Shown here piece by piece: positions 46,433 to 56,561 of a stretch of 64,000 bases of DNA. The DNA lies in the NCBI GenBank assembly GCA_011799875.1, contig CM022303.1:730742970-730806969 (forward strand). The letters are read 5' to 3'. The notes under the pieces are model-generated. The model searched no databases. It was not told the DNA's origin and saw only the letters and a list, made by a program, of their open reading frames with translations. Position 1 is the stretch's first letter; the number at the start of each line of letters is the position of its first letter. The translations under genes and the position numbers were made by a program. Source of the stretch: Thinopyrum elongatum (lineage: Eukaryota; Streptophyta; Magnoliopsida; Poales; Poaceae).

Positions 46433-47308
46433 CCGCGCCCATCCGCGTCGCCGCCCCGGCCTGTCGCCGCCCCCGTCGCCGCGCCCGTCGCCGTCGCCGT
46501 CCCCATCGCCGCGCCCGTCCCCGTCGCCACCCCATCGCCGCGCCCGTCCCCGTCGCGTGCCACCCCGGCCCGTCCCCATCGCCGCCCCAGCCCGTCGCCG
46601 CCATCCGTCGATGCCCCCGTCGCCTCGCCTCGCCGGCCGTCGCCCCGCTGTAAGACCCGGCACCCTGCCGCGCGCCCTCACACACACAGAGTACACACAC
46701 ACACACACACACAAACACACATTTTCTTAATTATTTTCTGTTTTTTAGTTTTTTATACTTTTAGTTATAGAAATGTTAGATGAATTAGATATATATATAT
46801 ATAAATGTTAGATTAACGTCAAAGATTTAGATGAATTAGATTAATGTCAAATGTTAGATGAATTAGATATATTAATGTCAAATGTTAAATGAATTAGATA
46901 GAAATGACAGATTACTGTCAAATGTTAGATGAATTAGATAGAAATGTTAGATGAATTAGTTTTTTATACTTTTAGTTACAGATGAATTAGATATGTTAAT
47001 GTTAGATGAATTAGTTTTTTATACTTTTGTCAAATATTAGATGAATTAGCTAGATATATTAATGTTAGATGAATTAGCTAGCTAGCTAGATATCATATGT
47101 CAAAGTTTGAATTTTGACATATGCAACATTTGATCATATAGAATTTGCATATAGAATTTGTTCTCGACGTCAACGATGCCCGGCCCACATCCTCGCCGTC
47201 GACCCATTCGCGACGACGTCCTGCTTCAGAGGAGCCATGTCCGAGACTGGGCTCCGCCGGGCTGGCACTGGGAGGTGCTACCTTCAGGGGCGCGCCGCTT
47301 GGTGAGCT
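46433..47308 (+). repeat. CACTA module U0, right part
   Basis: Resumes after E1 with the repeated CCGCG. It continues the CCGTCGCC-rich leader (to about 46650), a CACACA run (46680-46720), an array of ATGTTAGATGAATTAGATA-like minisatellite units (46763-47095), and the short first-exon copy at 47176-47301. Confidence 0.88.
47176..47301 (+). other. First-exon copy in U0
   Basis: ATG-initiated frame MPGPHPRRRP...RDWAPPGWHWEVLPSG, ending LV at a GTGAGC that looks like a splice donor. The same exon recurs at 52724, 54296 and 55874. Only the last copy reads on into a longer ORF. These upstream copies may act as alternative first exons or be inert duplicates. Confidence 0.6.
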
Positions 47309-48386
47309 ATATTAATCTATTTTTAAAGTAAAGTTATTCACGAACTAGTGATTAACACAAAATTCAAATTTAAACTATGCAAATTTAAAAAATACTGGCA
47401 CTAACAGAAAGTTTTATATTTTTTTTACCTAAAGCAAAAAGATTAACAAAGAAACTCTAAATAAAGCAAAAAAAACTCAGAAATAAAAGAAAATAAATAA
47501 AGCAGAAAAGAAAGAAAAAATTAAAAAAAGCCCGCCTATTGGGCCACAATGGCCTGCATATGACTAGAAACCCAACATGTAGTTGGGCTAGGATGCAGGC
47601 CTGCAAGGCCAAGTAGGCCCACAGGGCAGCGCAGCATAGGTAGGCCCAGAAGGCCTGCTTCAGAGAGGAGCTCGAAGGAGCAGCCGCGGCTGGGTTTATA
47701 AACCAGTGCGGCTGCCCTTCGCTCGGCGAGGTGGGACTAAACTTTGTGCAGCGCACCTGCGCCAGCGCACCCCCTTTAGTAACGGTTGGAGGCTCCAACC
47801 GGTACTAAAGGGGGGGTCTTTAGTACCGGTTGGTGCCACCACCCGGTACTAAAGGTGGTCGCTTCCCGCTGCATGGCCTGGCCAAAACAGACCTTTAGTA
47901 CCGGTTGGTGGCTCCAACCGGTACTAAAGGTCCATCCTATATAAGCAGCACTTCAAATATTTTCAGTTTTCTTCTCTTCTTCCTCTGCCACAACCTCTGC
48001 CCCGTCGCCGCGCCCGTCCTTGTCGCCGCCCCGTCGCCGCGCCCGTCCCCGTCGCCGTCCCCGTAGCCGCGCCCGTCCCCATCGCCAACCGTCGCCGCGC
48101 CGGTCCCCGTCGTGTGCCGCCCCGGCCCGTCCCCGTCGCCGCCCCCCGTCGACGCCCCCGTCGCCTCGCCTCGCCGGCCGTCGCCCCGCTGTAAGACCCG
48201 GCCCCCTGCCGCGCGCCCTCACACACACAGAGAACACACACACACACACACACACAAACACACATTCTCTTAATTATTTTCTGTTTTTTAGTTTTTTTAT
48301 ACTTTTAGTTATAGAAATGTTAGATGAATTAGATATATATATATAAATGTTAGATTAATGTCAAAGTTTTAGATGAATTAGATTAA
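47309..48386 (+). repeat. CACTA module U1, left part
   Basis: Second module copy. TACCGG palindromes lie at about 47772-47932 (the first with one change, TAACGG), TATATAAG at 47938-47945, the GC leader at 48000-48190, a CACACA run at 48226-48262, and the start of the minisatellite. The Helitron inserts after GATTAA at 48386. Confidence 0.9.
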
Positions 48387-48397
48387 CTAGTCGTCAA

Positions 48398-48415
48398 CCC
48401 GTGCAACTGCACGGG
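48398..48415 (-). other. Helitron 3' terminal hairpin
   Basis: A perfect 8-bp inverted repeat (CCCGTGCA / TGCACGGG) with a two-base loop, located just before the CTAG end on the minus strand. It is thought to act as the replication terminator in Helitrons. Confidence 0.92.
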
Positions 48416-49088
48416 CTAGTTATAATAATCATCAGATTACACATCCAGGTAATATTTATTTATTGTAAAATCTTTTACAAATTGGATAAGAATTTTACGT
48501 ATACCCAGAAGCGATATTACTTTTTCGAACATTTAATAACTGGCACTATATTCTCCCAAAAAATGGTACTATAATTAGTAGGACCAAAAGTTACATATAA
48601 TTTTTATCAAGTTCCATTGTTCTCTAAAGATTTATCGGCACCATCATCTCACTTAAATGATATGAATGTATCTACTGGTCCGGATCACTGTATTTATGTG
48701 CGTTGACAAAAATATCTGTGGACAAACCACATACATTTTGTTTAGCACATGTAGTCCTAGATCATAGGTTTTGAATTAGAGATGTTATGCTTACTTGGTA
48801 GAATTACATTGTTCCTTAAAAAAATAGTTGTTCCAGCTAAATTCTTACATTTGAATATTATCAAAAAGGTACATTATTGATTTGCAGTATTAAGAAATAT
48901 ATGCATAACATCTTACTACCATTAATATGGAGTGAATCTAAAAAACGACTAAGTGTTGTGCAAGGATCAGTCTGACTATCCAATGGCAAAATAGAAATAG
49001 GATGCTAAGCTTGGAAAGAATAATTCTGTATTGTGAACCTACAAATAAGAAGCATGCTGCAGCACATTTTGAATTTTTCAATTATATA
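48416..49088. other. Helitron interior, left, nothing recognised
   Basis: AT-rich DNA with no convincing gene. Confidence 0.5.
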
Positions 49089-49209
49089 CTCCCTCCGTCG
49101 TAAATTAGTTGTCCCAGATTTGTCTAGATACGGATGTATCTAAAAACGTTTCTAGATACATCCGTATCCACACAAATCTAAGTTAAGTAATTTAGGACCG
49201 AGGTTGTAG
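49089..49209. mobile_element. Stowaway-type MITE inside the Helitron
   Basis: Starts CTCCCTCCGTCGTAAATTAG after TATA and contains TAGATACGGATGTATCTA with its inverted match TAGATACATCCGTATC. It ends with a degenerate GGACCGAGG. This is a Tc1/mariner Stowaway MITE of the common Triticeae kind. The right end has decayed, so its edge is approximate. Confidence 0.8.
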
Positions 49210-50900
49210 TTCCTACATATGTTGGAAGTAAGCTTTGCCCTTGTGACATGGATAATCACGTACAATCGGAAGAGAAGAAACAATTTCATGCGTGGCAGAA
49301 TCAAGGAGAAAGCACTACATGTGAAGTATAAAATGTTTGTGATGGAACGGCCCCCATCAGATTTGATCTGGTGAACTTAGTATGACAGGAAAAGAAGGGC
49401 ATGCTCTGCAATAGAAGTGAAGATAGTACAACACCAGTACTGAACATAAACACTCAAACAATTCTAAAAACAATGGTCGAAATAGCTCGAGAATGCTCTG
49501 CCCACATTGCAACACAACAACGTCTTGATTTTGCAATCAAGAGGGTACGCAAAATTAAATTAAACTATGGATTCTAATCGAACCTGCCAATCAAAGCTAG
49601 CATATATCCAACTATTCCATTGCTGAGTCTTGTATCCCTAACAGTTATGGAAAGATGATACTTGACATGTCAAACAATTAGAACAAAGGATATAGAAGAT
49701 ATTTAATTTGAGACATGGTGCTAGGAGATCTTGGCTCAGAGGAACATCGCTGACCTAGACCTTCAGTTGTATGGTCTGTTCGAGCATTACACTAAGATCC
49801 TTTGCATTCCTTTATTCAGAACCTTTGTTTTCACCCTTTGAGGCCCATAGCCCCCTCAAATATGCAAATATCTTTATTTTTAATATGGCATAGTAGGAGC
49901 CTATTGTTCCAAAACAAAGAGCATACTCCATAACATGTAATGTGTAGTTGCTTTCTGATATTTCCTTTAGCCTACAACATATACATAAACATGATGTTTA
50001 TAAATTATTACTCAGACTGAAAACACATGCTATATTTAAAAGCAAAGGTGCAGTTTATGCCTGACAGTCATTGTTTTCTCTCTAATTAGTTAGCCAATAA
50101 TATAAAAGTAGCACATGATTAAAGAAATTATTTTCCACACTGAAAGGACAATAAGGAGTAGAATTATGTATTGAGAGTTGACCAAATTAAAGTGTATCTT
50201 TCTATAGTTGGATGTGATTTTTATAGAAAAATAGGTTCATTCACTTGGCAACCGACCGACAGAAATTCAAACTCATAAGTGCCACCTGTACATCTAAAAA
50301 TATTAGATATAGTGTATAAAATACGAATGAAATACCAAGTGTGTCTTACGTAAATCATATGTTTTTTTAATAGCATCCTACAATTGTACACAGCGCAAAT
50401 AACAATGAAGGATCAAATGATTCAGTTATATAAAGATAAAAAGAAGAAGAAAAGAAACAAAGTATTCCAGATGCTCGAGCAACTACTGCATGCATATACC
50501 ATGCTTGAAATTTTTTCATGCTTTGTGAATAATAAATTGTACCCAGAATCCCACATAACTTAGAGGAAGTCTACAAAATGACAGAAAACATCAATAATCC
50601 TTTCGGAATGTAAATCCATTTACTCTTACTCACCCTGCTTACCATTTTACCATGTTATCCTGCAGCTGTGATGTATGAAATTCAAGTATTATGTCTGCCA
50701 TCTACTATCAGTGCACTCCCTCCGTGGTTAACTACATTAAGGACATCTGGTGACATTGTTTTCAAAATTCAGTTGCATGCAATTAAAAAATCAACAATTT
50801 CGGAATTCAATATCGGACAAAAGATTATGATACTTCCCTCTTGTTCATGTATGTAGTTTTATATCTATGCAAACATCAATTGCGTATTGTATCCCTAGAA
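49210..50900. other. Helitron interior, middle, nothing certain
   Basis: AT-rich, with weak splice-like signals on the minus strand (for example CTGCAG...ATG|GTAAGC at about 50665-50636). No protein was recognised. Confidence 0.45.
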
Positions 50901-50924
50901 CAAAGATTTAAATGGGTGGCTTAC

Positions 50925-51171
50925 CCAACATGGTGTAGATAATGAAAACTTTGGCAATGGTCTCTAGCCTGAAGCTGGGTACATCATATATAGCCACCTT
51001 CTTGGCAATAGACCATGGCTTGCTCGCTGTGCGCTTCCCATACGCCAAAGGAGCAAATCAGGATAATGTTGATATGCTGGCTTATCTCAGTACTCGCCAA
51101 AAAAAACTGGATGTTTGTTGGGTTCTTGTCATACAGCTTTTCTCCATCCACGTCAAGTTCCAGATAGGTTC
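50925..51171 (-). pseudogene. Possible captured gene exon in the Helitron
   Basis: Minus-strand frames read YLELDVDGEKLYDKNPTNIQ near 51171-51112 and, in another frame, LAYGKRTASKPWSIAKK then VAIYDVPSFRLETIAKVF up to a splice donor (G|GTAAGC at 50925). The phrases look protein-like and lie in the same orientation as the Helitron, which is usual for captured host exons. I do not recognise the parent gene. Confidence 0.4.
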
Positions 51172-51267
51172 AAACATGATCATGGACTTATGTTGGAAAA
51201 GCAATCATACTGGTTAATAACTAAAGAGGTAAATTATATGAATTGTGTTAGCAACTTAGCATCATAC

Positions 51268-51391
51268 CTTCAACATGAGAAGAAGAAATAATCTGAGCTT
51301 GGTACAATGACCGAAGAGCAGATCAAATTCTTTAGGATTAGGCACATACGTGTGCAAATAACAAATTCCAGACGCTCCATGGTTAATAGCA
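51268..51391 (-). pseudogene. Possible captured gene exon in the Helitron, second
   Basis: Flanked on the minus strand by TTTGTGCAG and GTATGAT, with a frame open throughout (AINHGASGICYLHTYVPNP, then KEFDLLFGHC). It may belong to the same captured gene as 50925-51171 and a possible starter exon at 51572. The parent gene is unknown. Confidence 0.4.
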
Positions 51392-52429
51392 CTGCACAAA
51401 TTGCCAATTACGGAAATTAGGAAAAGAGGTGGCTAAGAAAGAGAACAGATTGATGTATATTTGGACAGAATAACAAAATCTAATTAGGATGTTCCGCGAA
51501 TGAACCTGGAGCTTGACGATGCTCTTGTGCACAGCAATCTCCAAGCTCGATCGTTACTGTACCCCGCCGCATCTTCCTTCGCTGCTGAAACCACATATAC
51601 TTGTTTTTCATGTGCTTCCAAATTCATCGGCCAGGAAGAGATGTTGATGGATCAATCTTAGATATGCGTGCAAAAATATTTTGGTCAGAGCGATGAGTTG
51701 ATAGCTTATGAAATATGCAATATACATGAAGGGGAAAAGCAAAGAAACAAAGATTGGGCTTGAATATCGAGAAACAAAGATGTTACACGAAGAACATGCG
51801 CATATGGCGGGGAGGAAGATTGGGGAGAGCCTCAGATGACCGATCGATTGGGCAGGACGGTAGGAGCTTTGGTGAGCTGGAAGATTGGCGAGACCTAGTT
51901 GGGGAGTCTGCCTGTTTTAAGTTTCTTTGCAATCTTTAGATGAGTTCGGCAAGGAACAGGCTCTCCCGTGGGACAATGGGCATGGACTTTTTTTTTCCTT
52001 TTACAAAGGGATAGGGCAGGTTCAGTGGTGTGAGATCCGATTGTTGCGTGCTAGTCTTCCCAGGCCTATTACGTTCTTTTTTTAACAACCTGGCCGCTTT
52101 ATTTTTTTTTATTGGCATATTACATACGTAGTTAATCTCCGCTAAAAAAATACATACCTAGTTAATCATCCTAGCTTTTGTTTAGGGAAGTTAATCAACC
52201 TTTTGATTCCGTGATTCTGTTATGGGCTGCCGCATGCATGACCCATGTGAAATGATTTAAGCGTGGTTTTTATCTCTTGTGGACCCTAAGAGTATTTTTT
52301 TTTCTATTATTGCGTGAGTTAATCTACACCGTAATAATTCGGTCCCACCAGATTAACGGTTAGTATTTTCTAATTAACGTGGAAATTTCTTGAGAGTCTG
52401 TAATTACTATAAGTATAGATATAGATAGA
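51392..52429 (-). other. Helitron 5' part with possible captured first exon and leader
   Basis: Minus ATG at 51572-51570 opens MRRGTVTIELGDCCAQEH, and further upstream CTCACCAAAGCTCC-like GC-richer DNA at 51780-51910 could be a leader. The remainder (51940-52429) is AT-rich with T runs and ends in the Helitron 5' terminus. Confidence 0.35.
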
Positions 52430-52856
52430 TGTCAAATGTTAGATAAATTAGATATATTAATGTCAAATGTTAGATGAATTAGATAGAAATGTTAGATTAA
52501 TGTCAAATGTTAGATGAATTAGATAGAAATGTTAGATGAATTAGTTTTTTATACTTTTAGTTACAGATGAATTAGTTTTTTATACTTTTGTCAAATGTTA
52601 GATGAATTAGCTAGATATATTAATGTTAGATGAATTAGCTAGCTAGCTAGATATCATATGTCAAAGTTTGAATTTTGACATATGCAATATTTGATCATAT
52701 AGAATTTGTTCTCGACGTCAACGATGCCCCGCCCGCATCCTCGCCGTCGACCCGTTCGCGACAACGTCCTGCTTCAGAGGAGCTATGTCCAGGACTGGGC
52801 TCCGCCGGGCTGGCACTGGGAGGTGCTACCTTCAGGGGCGCGCCGCTTGGTGAGCT
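52430..52856 (+). repeat. CACTA module U1, right part with first-exon copy
   Basis: Resumes TGTCAAATGTTAGATAAATTAG after the Helitron, then the minisatellite and the exon copy at 52724-52849 (MPRPHPRRRPVRDN), ending at GTGAGC. Confidence 0.88.
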
Positions 52857-54427
52857 ATATTAATCTATTTTTAAAGTAAAGTTATTCACAAACTAGTGAT
52901 TCACACAAAATTCAAATTTAAACTATCCAAATTTAAAAAATACTGGCACTAACAGAAAGTTTTATATTTTTTTACCTAAAGCAAAAAGATTCACAAAGAA
53001 ACTCTAAATAAAGCAAAAAACAACTCAGAAATAAAAGAAAATAAATAAAGCAGAAAAGAAAGAAAAAGTTAAAAAAAGCCCGCCTACTGGGCCACAACGG
53101 CCTGCATACGACTGGAAACCCAACATGTAGTTGGGCCAGGATGCAGGCCTGCAAGGCCCAGTAGGCCCACAGGGCAGCGCAGCACAGGTAGGCCCAGAAG
53201 GCCTGCTTTAGAGAGGAGCTCGAAGGAGCAGCCGCGGCTGGGTTTATAAACCAGTGCGGCTGCCCTTCGCTCGGCGAGGTGGGACTAAACTTTTTGCACC
53301 GCACCTGCGCCAGCGCACCCCCTTTAGTACCGGTTGGTGGCTCCAACCGGTACTAAAGGGGCGGTCTTTAGTACCGGTTGGTGCCACCACCCGGTACTAA
53401 AGGTGGTCGCTTCCCGCCGCATGGCCTGGCCTAAACAGACCTTTAGTACCGGCTGGTGGCTCCAACCGGTACTAAAGGTCTATCCTATATAAGCAGCACT
53501 TCAAAAAATTTTAGTTTTCTTCTCTTCTTCCTCTGCCTCAACCTCTGCCCCGTCGCCGCGCCCGTCCCTGTCGCCGCCCCGTCGCCGCGCCCGTCCCCAT
53601 CACCGCCCCGGCCTGTCGCCACCCCCGTCACCGCGCCAGTCGCCGTCGCCGTCCCCATCACCGCGCCCGTCCCGTCGCCACCCCGTCGCCGCGCCCGTCC
53701 CCGTCGCATGCCGCCCCGGCCCGGCCCCGTCGCCGCCCCCCGTCGACGCCCCCGTCGCCTCGCCTCGTCGGCCGTCGCCCCGCTGTAAGACCCGGCCCCC
53801 TGCCGCGCGCCCTCACACACACAGAGTACACACACACACAAACACACATTTTCTTAATTATTTTCCCTTTTTTAGTTTTTTATACTTTTAGTTATAGAAA
53901 TGTTAGATGAATTAGATATATATATAAATGTTAGATTAATGTCAAAGTTTTAGATGAATTAGATTAATGTCAAATGTTAGATGAATTAGATAGAAATGTT
54001 AGATTAATGCCAAATGTTGGATGAATTAGATACAAATGTTAGATGAATTAGTTTTTTATACTTTTAGTTACAGATGAATTAGATATATTAATGTTAGATG
54101 AATTAGTTTTTTATACTTCTGTCAAATGTTAGATGAATTAGCTAGATATATTAACGTTAGATGAATTAGCTAGATATATTAATGTTAGATGAATTAGCTA
54201 GCTAGCTAGATATCATATGTCAAAGTTTGAATTTTGACATATGCAACATTTGATCATATAGAATTTGCATATAGAATTTGTTCTCGACGTCAACGATGCC
54301 CGGCCCACATCCTCGCCGTCGACCCGTTCGCGACGACATCCTGCTTCAGAGGAGCCATTTCCGGGACTGGGCTCCGCCGGGCTGGCACTGGGAGGTGCTA
54401 CCTTCAGAGGCGCGCCGCTTGGTGAGC
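52857..54427 (+). repeat. CACTA module U2, complete (about 1.57 kb)
   Basis: Uninterrupted copy: A-rich start, TACCGG palindromes at about 53325-53482, TATATAAG at 53486-53493, GC leader 53545-53785, CACACA run, minisatellite 53893-54215, and first-exon copy 54296-54421. It preserves the empty Helitron site. Confidence 0.92.
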
Positions 54428-55516
54428 TATATTAATCTATTTTTAAAGTATAGTTATTCACAAACTAGTGATTCACAAAAAATTCAAATAATTCAAATTT
54501 AAACTATCTAAATTTAAAAAATACTGGTACTAACAGAAAGTTTTATATTTTTTTTACCTAAAGCAAAAAGATTGACAAAGAAACTCTAAATAAAGCAAAA
54601 AACAACTCAGAAATAAAAGAAAATAAAAAAAGCAGAAAAGAAAGAAAAAATTAAAAAAAGCCCGCCTACTGGGCCACAACGGCCTGCATACAACTAGAAA
54701 CCCAACATGTAGTTGGGCCAGGAAGCAGGCCTGCAAGGCCCAGTAGGCCCACAGGGCAGCGCAGCACAGGTAGGCCCAGAAGGCCTGCTTTAGAGAGGAG
54801 CTCGAAGGAGCAGCCGCGGCTGAGTTTATAAACCAGTGCGGCTGCCCTTCGCTCGGCGAGGTGGGACTAAACTTTGTGCACTGCACCTGCGCCAGCGCAC
54901 CCCCTTTAGTACCGGTTGGTGGCTCCAACCGGTACTAAAGGGGGGGGTCTTTAGTACCGGTTGGTGCCACCACCCGGTACTAAAGGTGGTCGCTTCCCGC
55001 CGCATGGCCTGGCAAAAACAGACCTTTAGTACCGGTTGGTGGCTTCAACCGGTAGTAAAGGTCCTTCCTATATAAGCAGCACTTCAAAAAAATTCAGTTT
55101 TCTTCTCTTCTTCCTCTGCCTCAACCTCTGCCCCGTCGCCGCGCCCGTCCCTGTCGCCGCCCCGTCACCGCGCCCGTCCCCGTCGCCGCCCCGGCCTGTC
55201 GCCGCCCCCGTCGCCGTGCCAGTCGCCGTCGCCGTCCCCATCGCCGCGCCTGTCCCCGTCGCCACCCCGTCGCCGCGCCCGTCCACGTCGCGTGCCGCCC
55301 CGGCCCATCCCCGTCGCCGCCCCAGCCGTCGCCGCCCCCCGTCGCCGCCCCCGTCGCCTCGCCTCGCCGGCCGTCGCCCCGCTGTAAGACCCGGCCCCCT
55401 GCCGCGCGCCCTCACACACACAGAGTACACACACACACACAAACACACATTTTCTTAATTATTTTCTGTTTTTTAGTTTTTTATACTTTTAGTTATAGAA
55501 ATGTTAGATGAATTAG

Positions 55517-55547
<31 letters not shown>

Positions 55548-56000
55548 AGATTAATGTCAAACTTTTAGATGAATTAGATTAATGTCAAATGTTAGATGAA
55601 TTAGATATATTAATGTCAAATGTTAGATGAATTAGATACAAATGTTAGATGAATTAGCTTTTTATACTTTTAGTTACAGATGAATTAGATATATTAATGT
55701 TAGATGAATTAGTTTTTTATACTTTTGTCAAATGTTAGATGAATTAGCTAGATATATTAATGTTAGATGAATTAGCTAGCTAGCTGGATATCATATGTCA
55801 AAGTTTGAATTTTGACATATGCAACATTTGATCATATAGAATTTGCATATAGAATTTGTTCTCGACGTCAACGATGCCCGGCCCACATCCTCGACGTCGA
55901 CCCGTTCGCGACGACGTCCTGCTTCGGAGGAGCCATGTGCGGGACTGGGCTCTGCCGGGCTGGCACTGGGAGGTGCTACCTTCAGGGGTGCGCCACTTGG
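54428..56000 (+). repeat. CACTA module U3, last copy
   Basis: Same order as U2: palindromes at about 54905-55058, TATATAAG at 55069-55076, GC leader 55130-55385, CACACA run, a longer TATATA run near 55520-55543, minisatellite to 55795. Its exon at 55874 does not stop at the GTGAGC donor but reads GTGAGG and continues. Confidence 0.92.
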
Positions 56001-56308
56001 TGAGGAACCCGGCCCCGGGTCTCGTCGTCGACCCGGAGCTCCTTTGGTGGCATTCGCGTGGGCCACTTTCGATGCGGAGGGAGCCGGCCGCGCCGGAGGT
56101 GGTACGTCGCCGTGTCAGGCAGGAGGACGAGCACGTCCGTCGCTACATGGCTGCGTTGGACGTCAGGTTCTCCAATACCTGGCAGGTTCTTCGGGGATCT
56201 CACCCGAGCTATAATCCTGTGATGGTTCCTTCTCTTTGGGTGTCCACCGCCCGCGCCTCAGGAACCGCGAGTGAACTAGATTATTTGATAGTATTCGATC
56301 TATATTAG
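55874..56308 (+). CDS. CACTA first-exon ORF, complete reading (144 residues)
   Basis: From the ATG at 55874 the frame gives MPGPHPRRRPVRDD, WALPGWHWEVLPSG, then a continuation absent from the upstream copies (VRNPAPGLVVDPELLWW, RQEDEHVRRYMAALDVRFS) to TAG at 56306-56308. The protein is Arg/Pro/Trp-rich and is one I only know as a CACTA-associated hypothetical. It lies directly behind promoter module U3 and ahead of ORF2. Whether it is its own gene or the 5' part of ORF2 joined by splicing cannot be settled from the sequence. Confidence 0.55.
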   Translation: MPGPHPRRRPVRDDVLLRRSHVRDWALPGWHWEVLPSGVRHLVRNPAPGLVVDPELLWWHSRGPLSMRREPAAPEVVRRRVRQEDEHVRRYMAALDVRFSNTWQVLRGSHPSYNPVMVPSLWVSTARASGTASELDYLIVFDLY

Positions 56309-56561
56309 CTAGCTAGTGATGTATTCGATAATATTCGAGATGATGTATTCGAGATTATATATATTATTCGATAATATTCGAGACGATGTATTCGATATTA
56401 TATATATTATTCGATAATATTCAAGATGATGTATTCGAGATTATATTCGATGATGCATATTATGTACTATGATTCAGTTTTTCCTTATTGATTGCATGCA
56501 TGCATTGTAATTTGAATACTAAATTGTTTTATATTTCTTCTGGATTAGTTAAATAAAAGCT
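56309..56561 (+). repeat. TATTCGA-rich minisatellite and intergenic gap
   Basis: Tandem phrases GATGTATTCGAGATTATATA and TTATTCGATAATATTCGAGA alternate between about 56315 and 56455. This lies between the first-exon ORF and ORF2 and could be an intron. Confidence 0.75.

Larger units (their letters stand above)
48387..52429 (-). mobile_element. Helitron, non-autonomous, complete termini
   Basis: On the minus strand the element begins TCTATCTATATCTATAC and ends CTAG (48387-48390), with a hairpin CCCGTGCA-GT-TGCACGGG at 48398-48415, seven bases before the end. It lies between A and T without target duplication. The uninterrupted site AGATTAATGTCAAATG is present in sister module U2 at about 53961. 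These are the diagnostic features of Helitrons. The length is 4043 bp. No Rep/helicase protein was seen, so it depends on another element. Confidence 0.93.

Noticed and set aside
46327..46720. Frames of Gly/Asp/Ala or Pro/Arg repeats in the CCGTCGCC leader (also near 48000, 53500 and 55200)
   Set aside because: Simple-repeat translations in an untranslated leader that is itself a tandem repeat.
50714..50735. CTCCCTCCGTGG, a possible second Stowaway MITE start
   Set aside because: No inverted match or TA-flanked end was found nearby.
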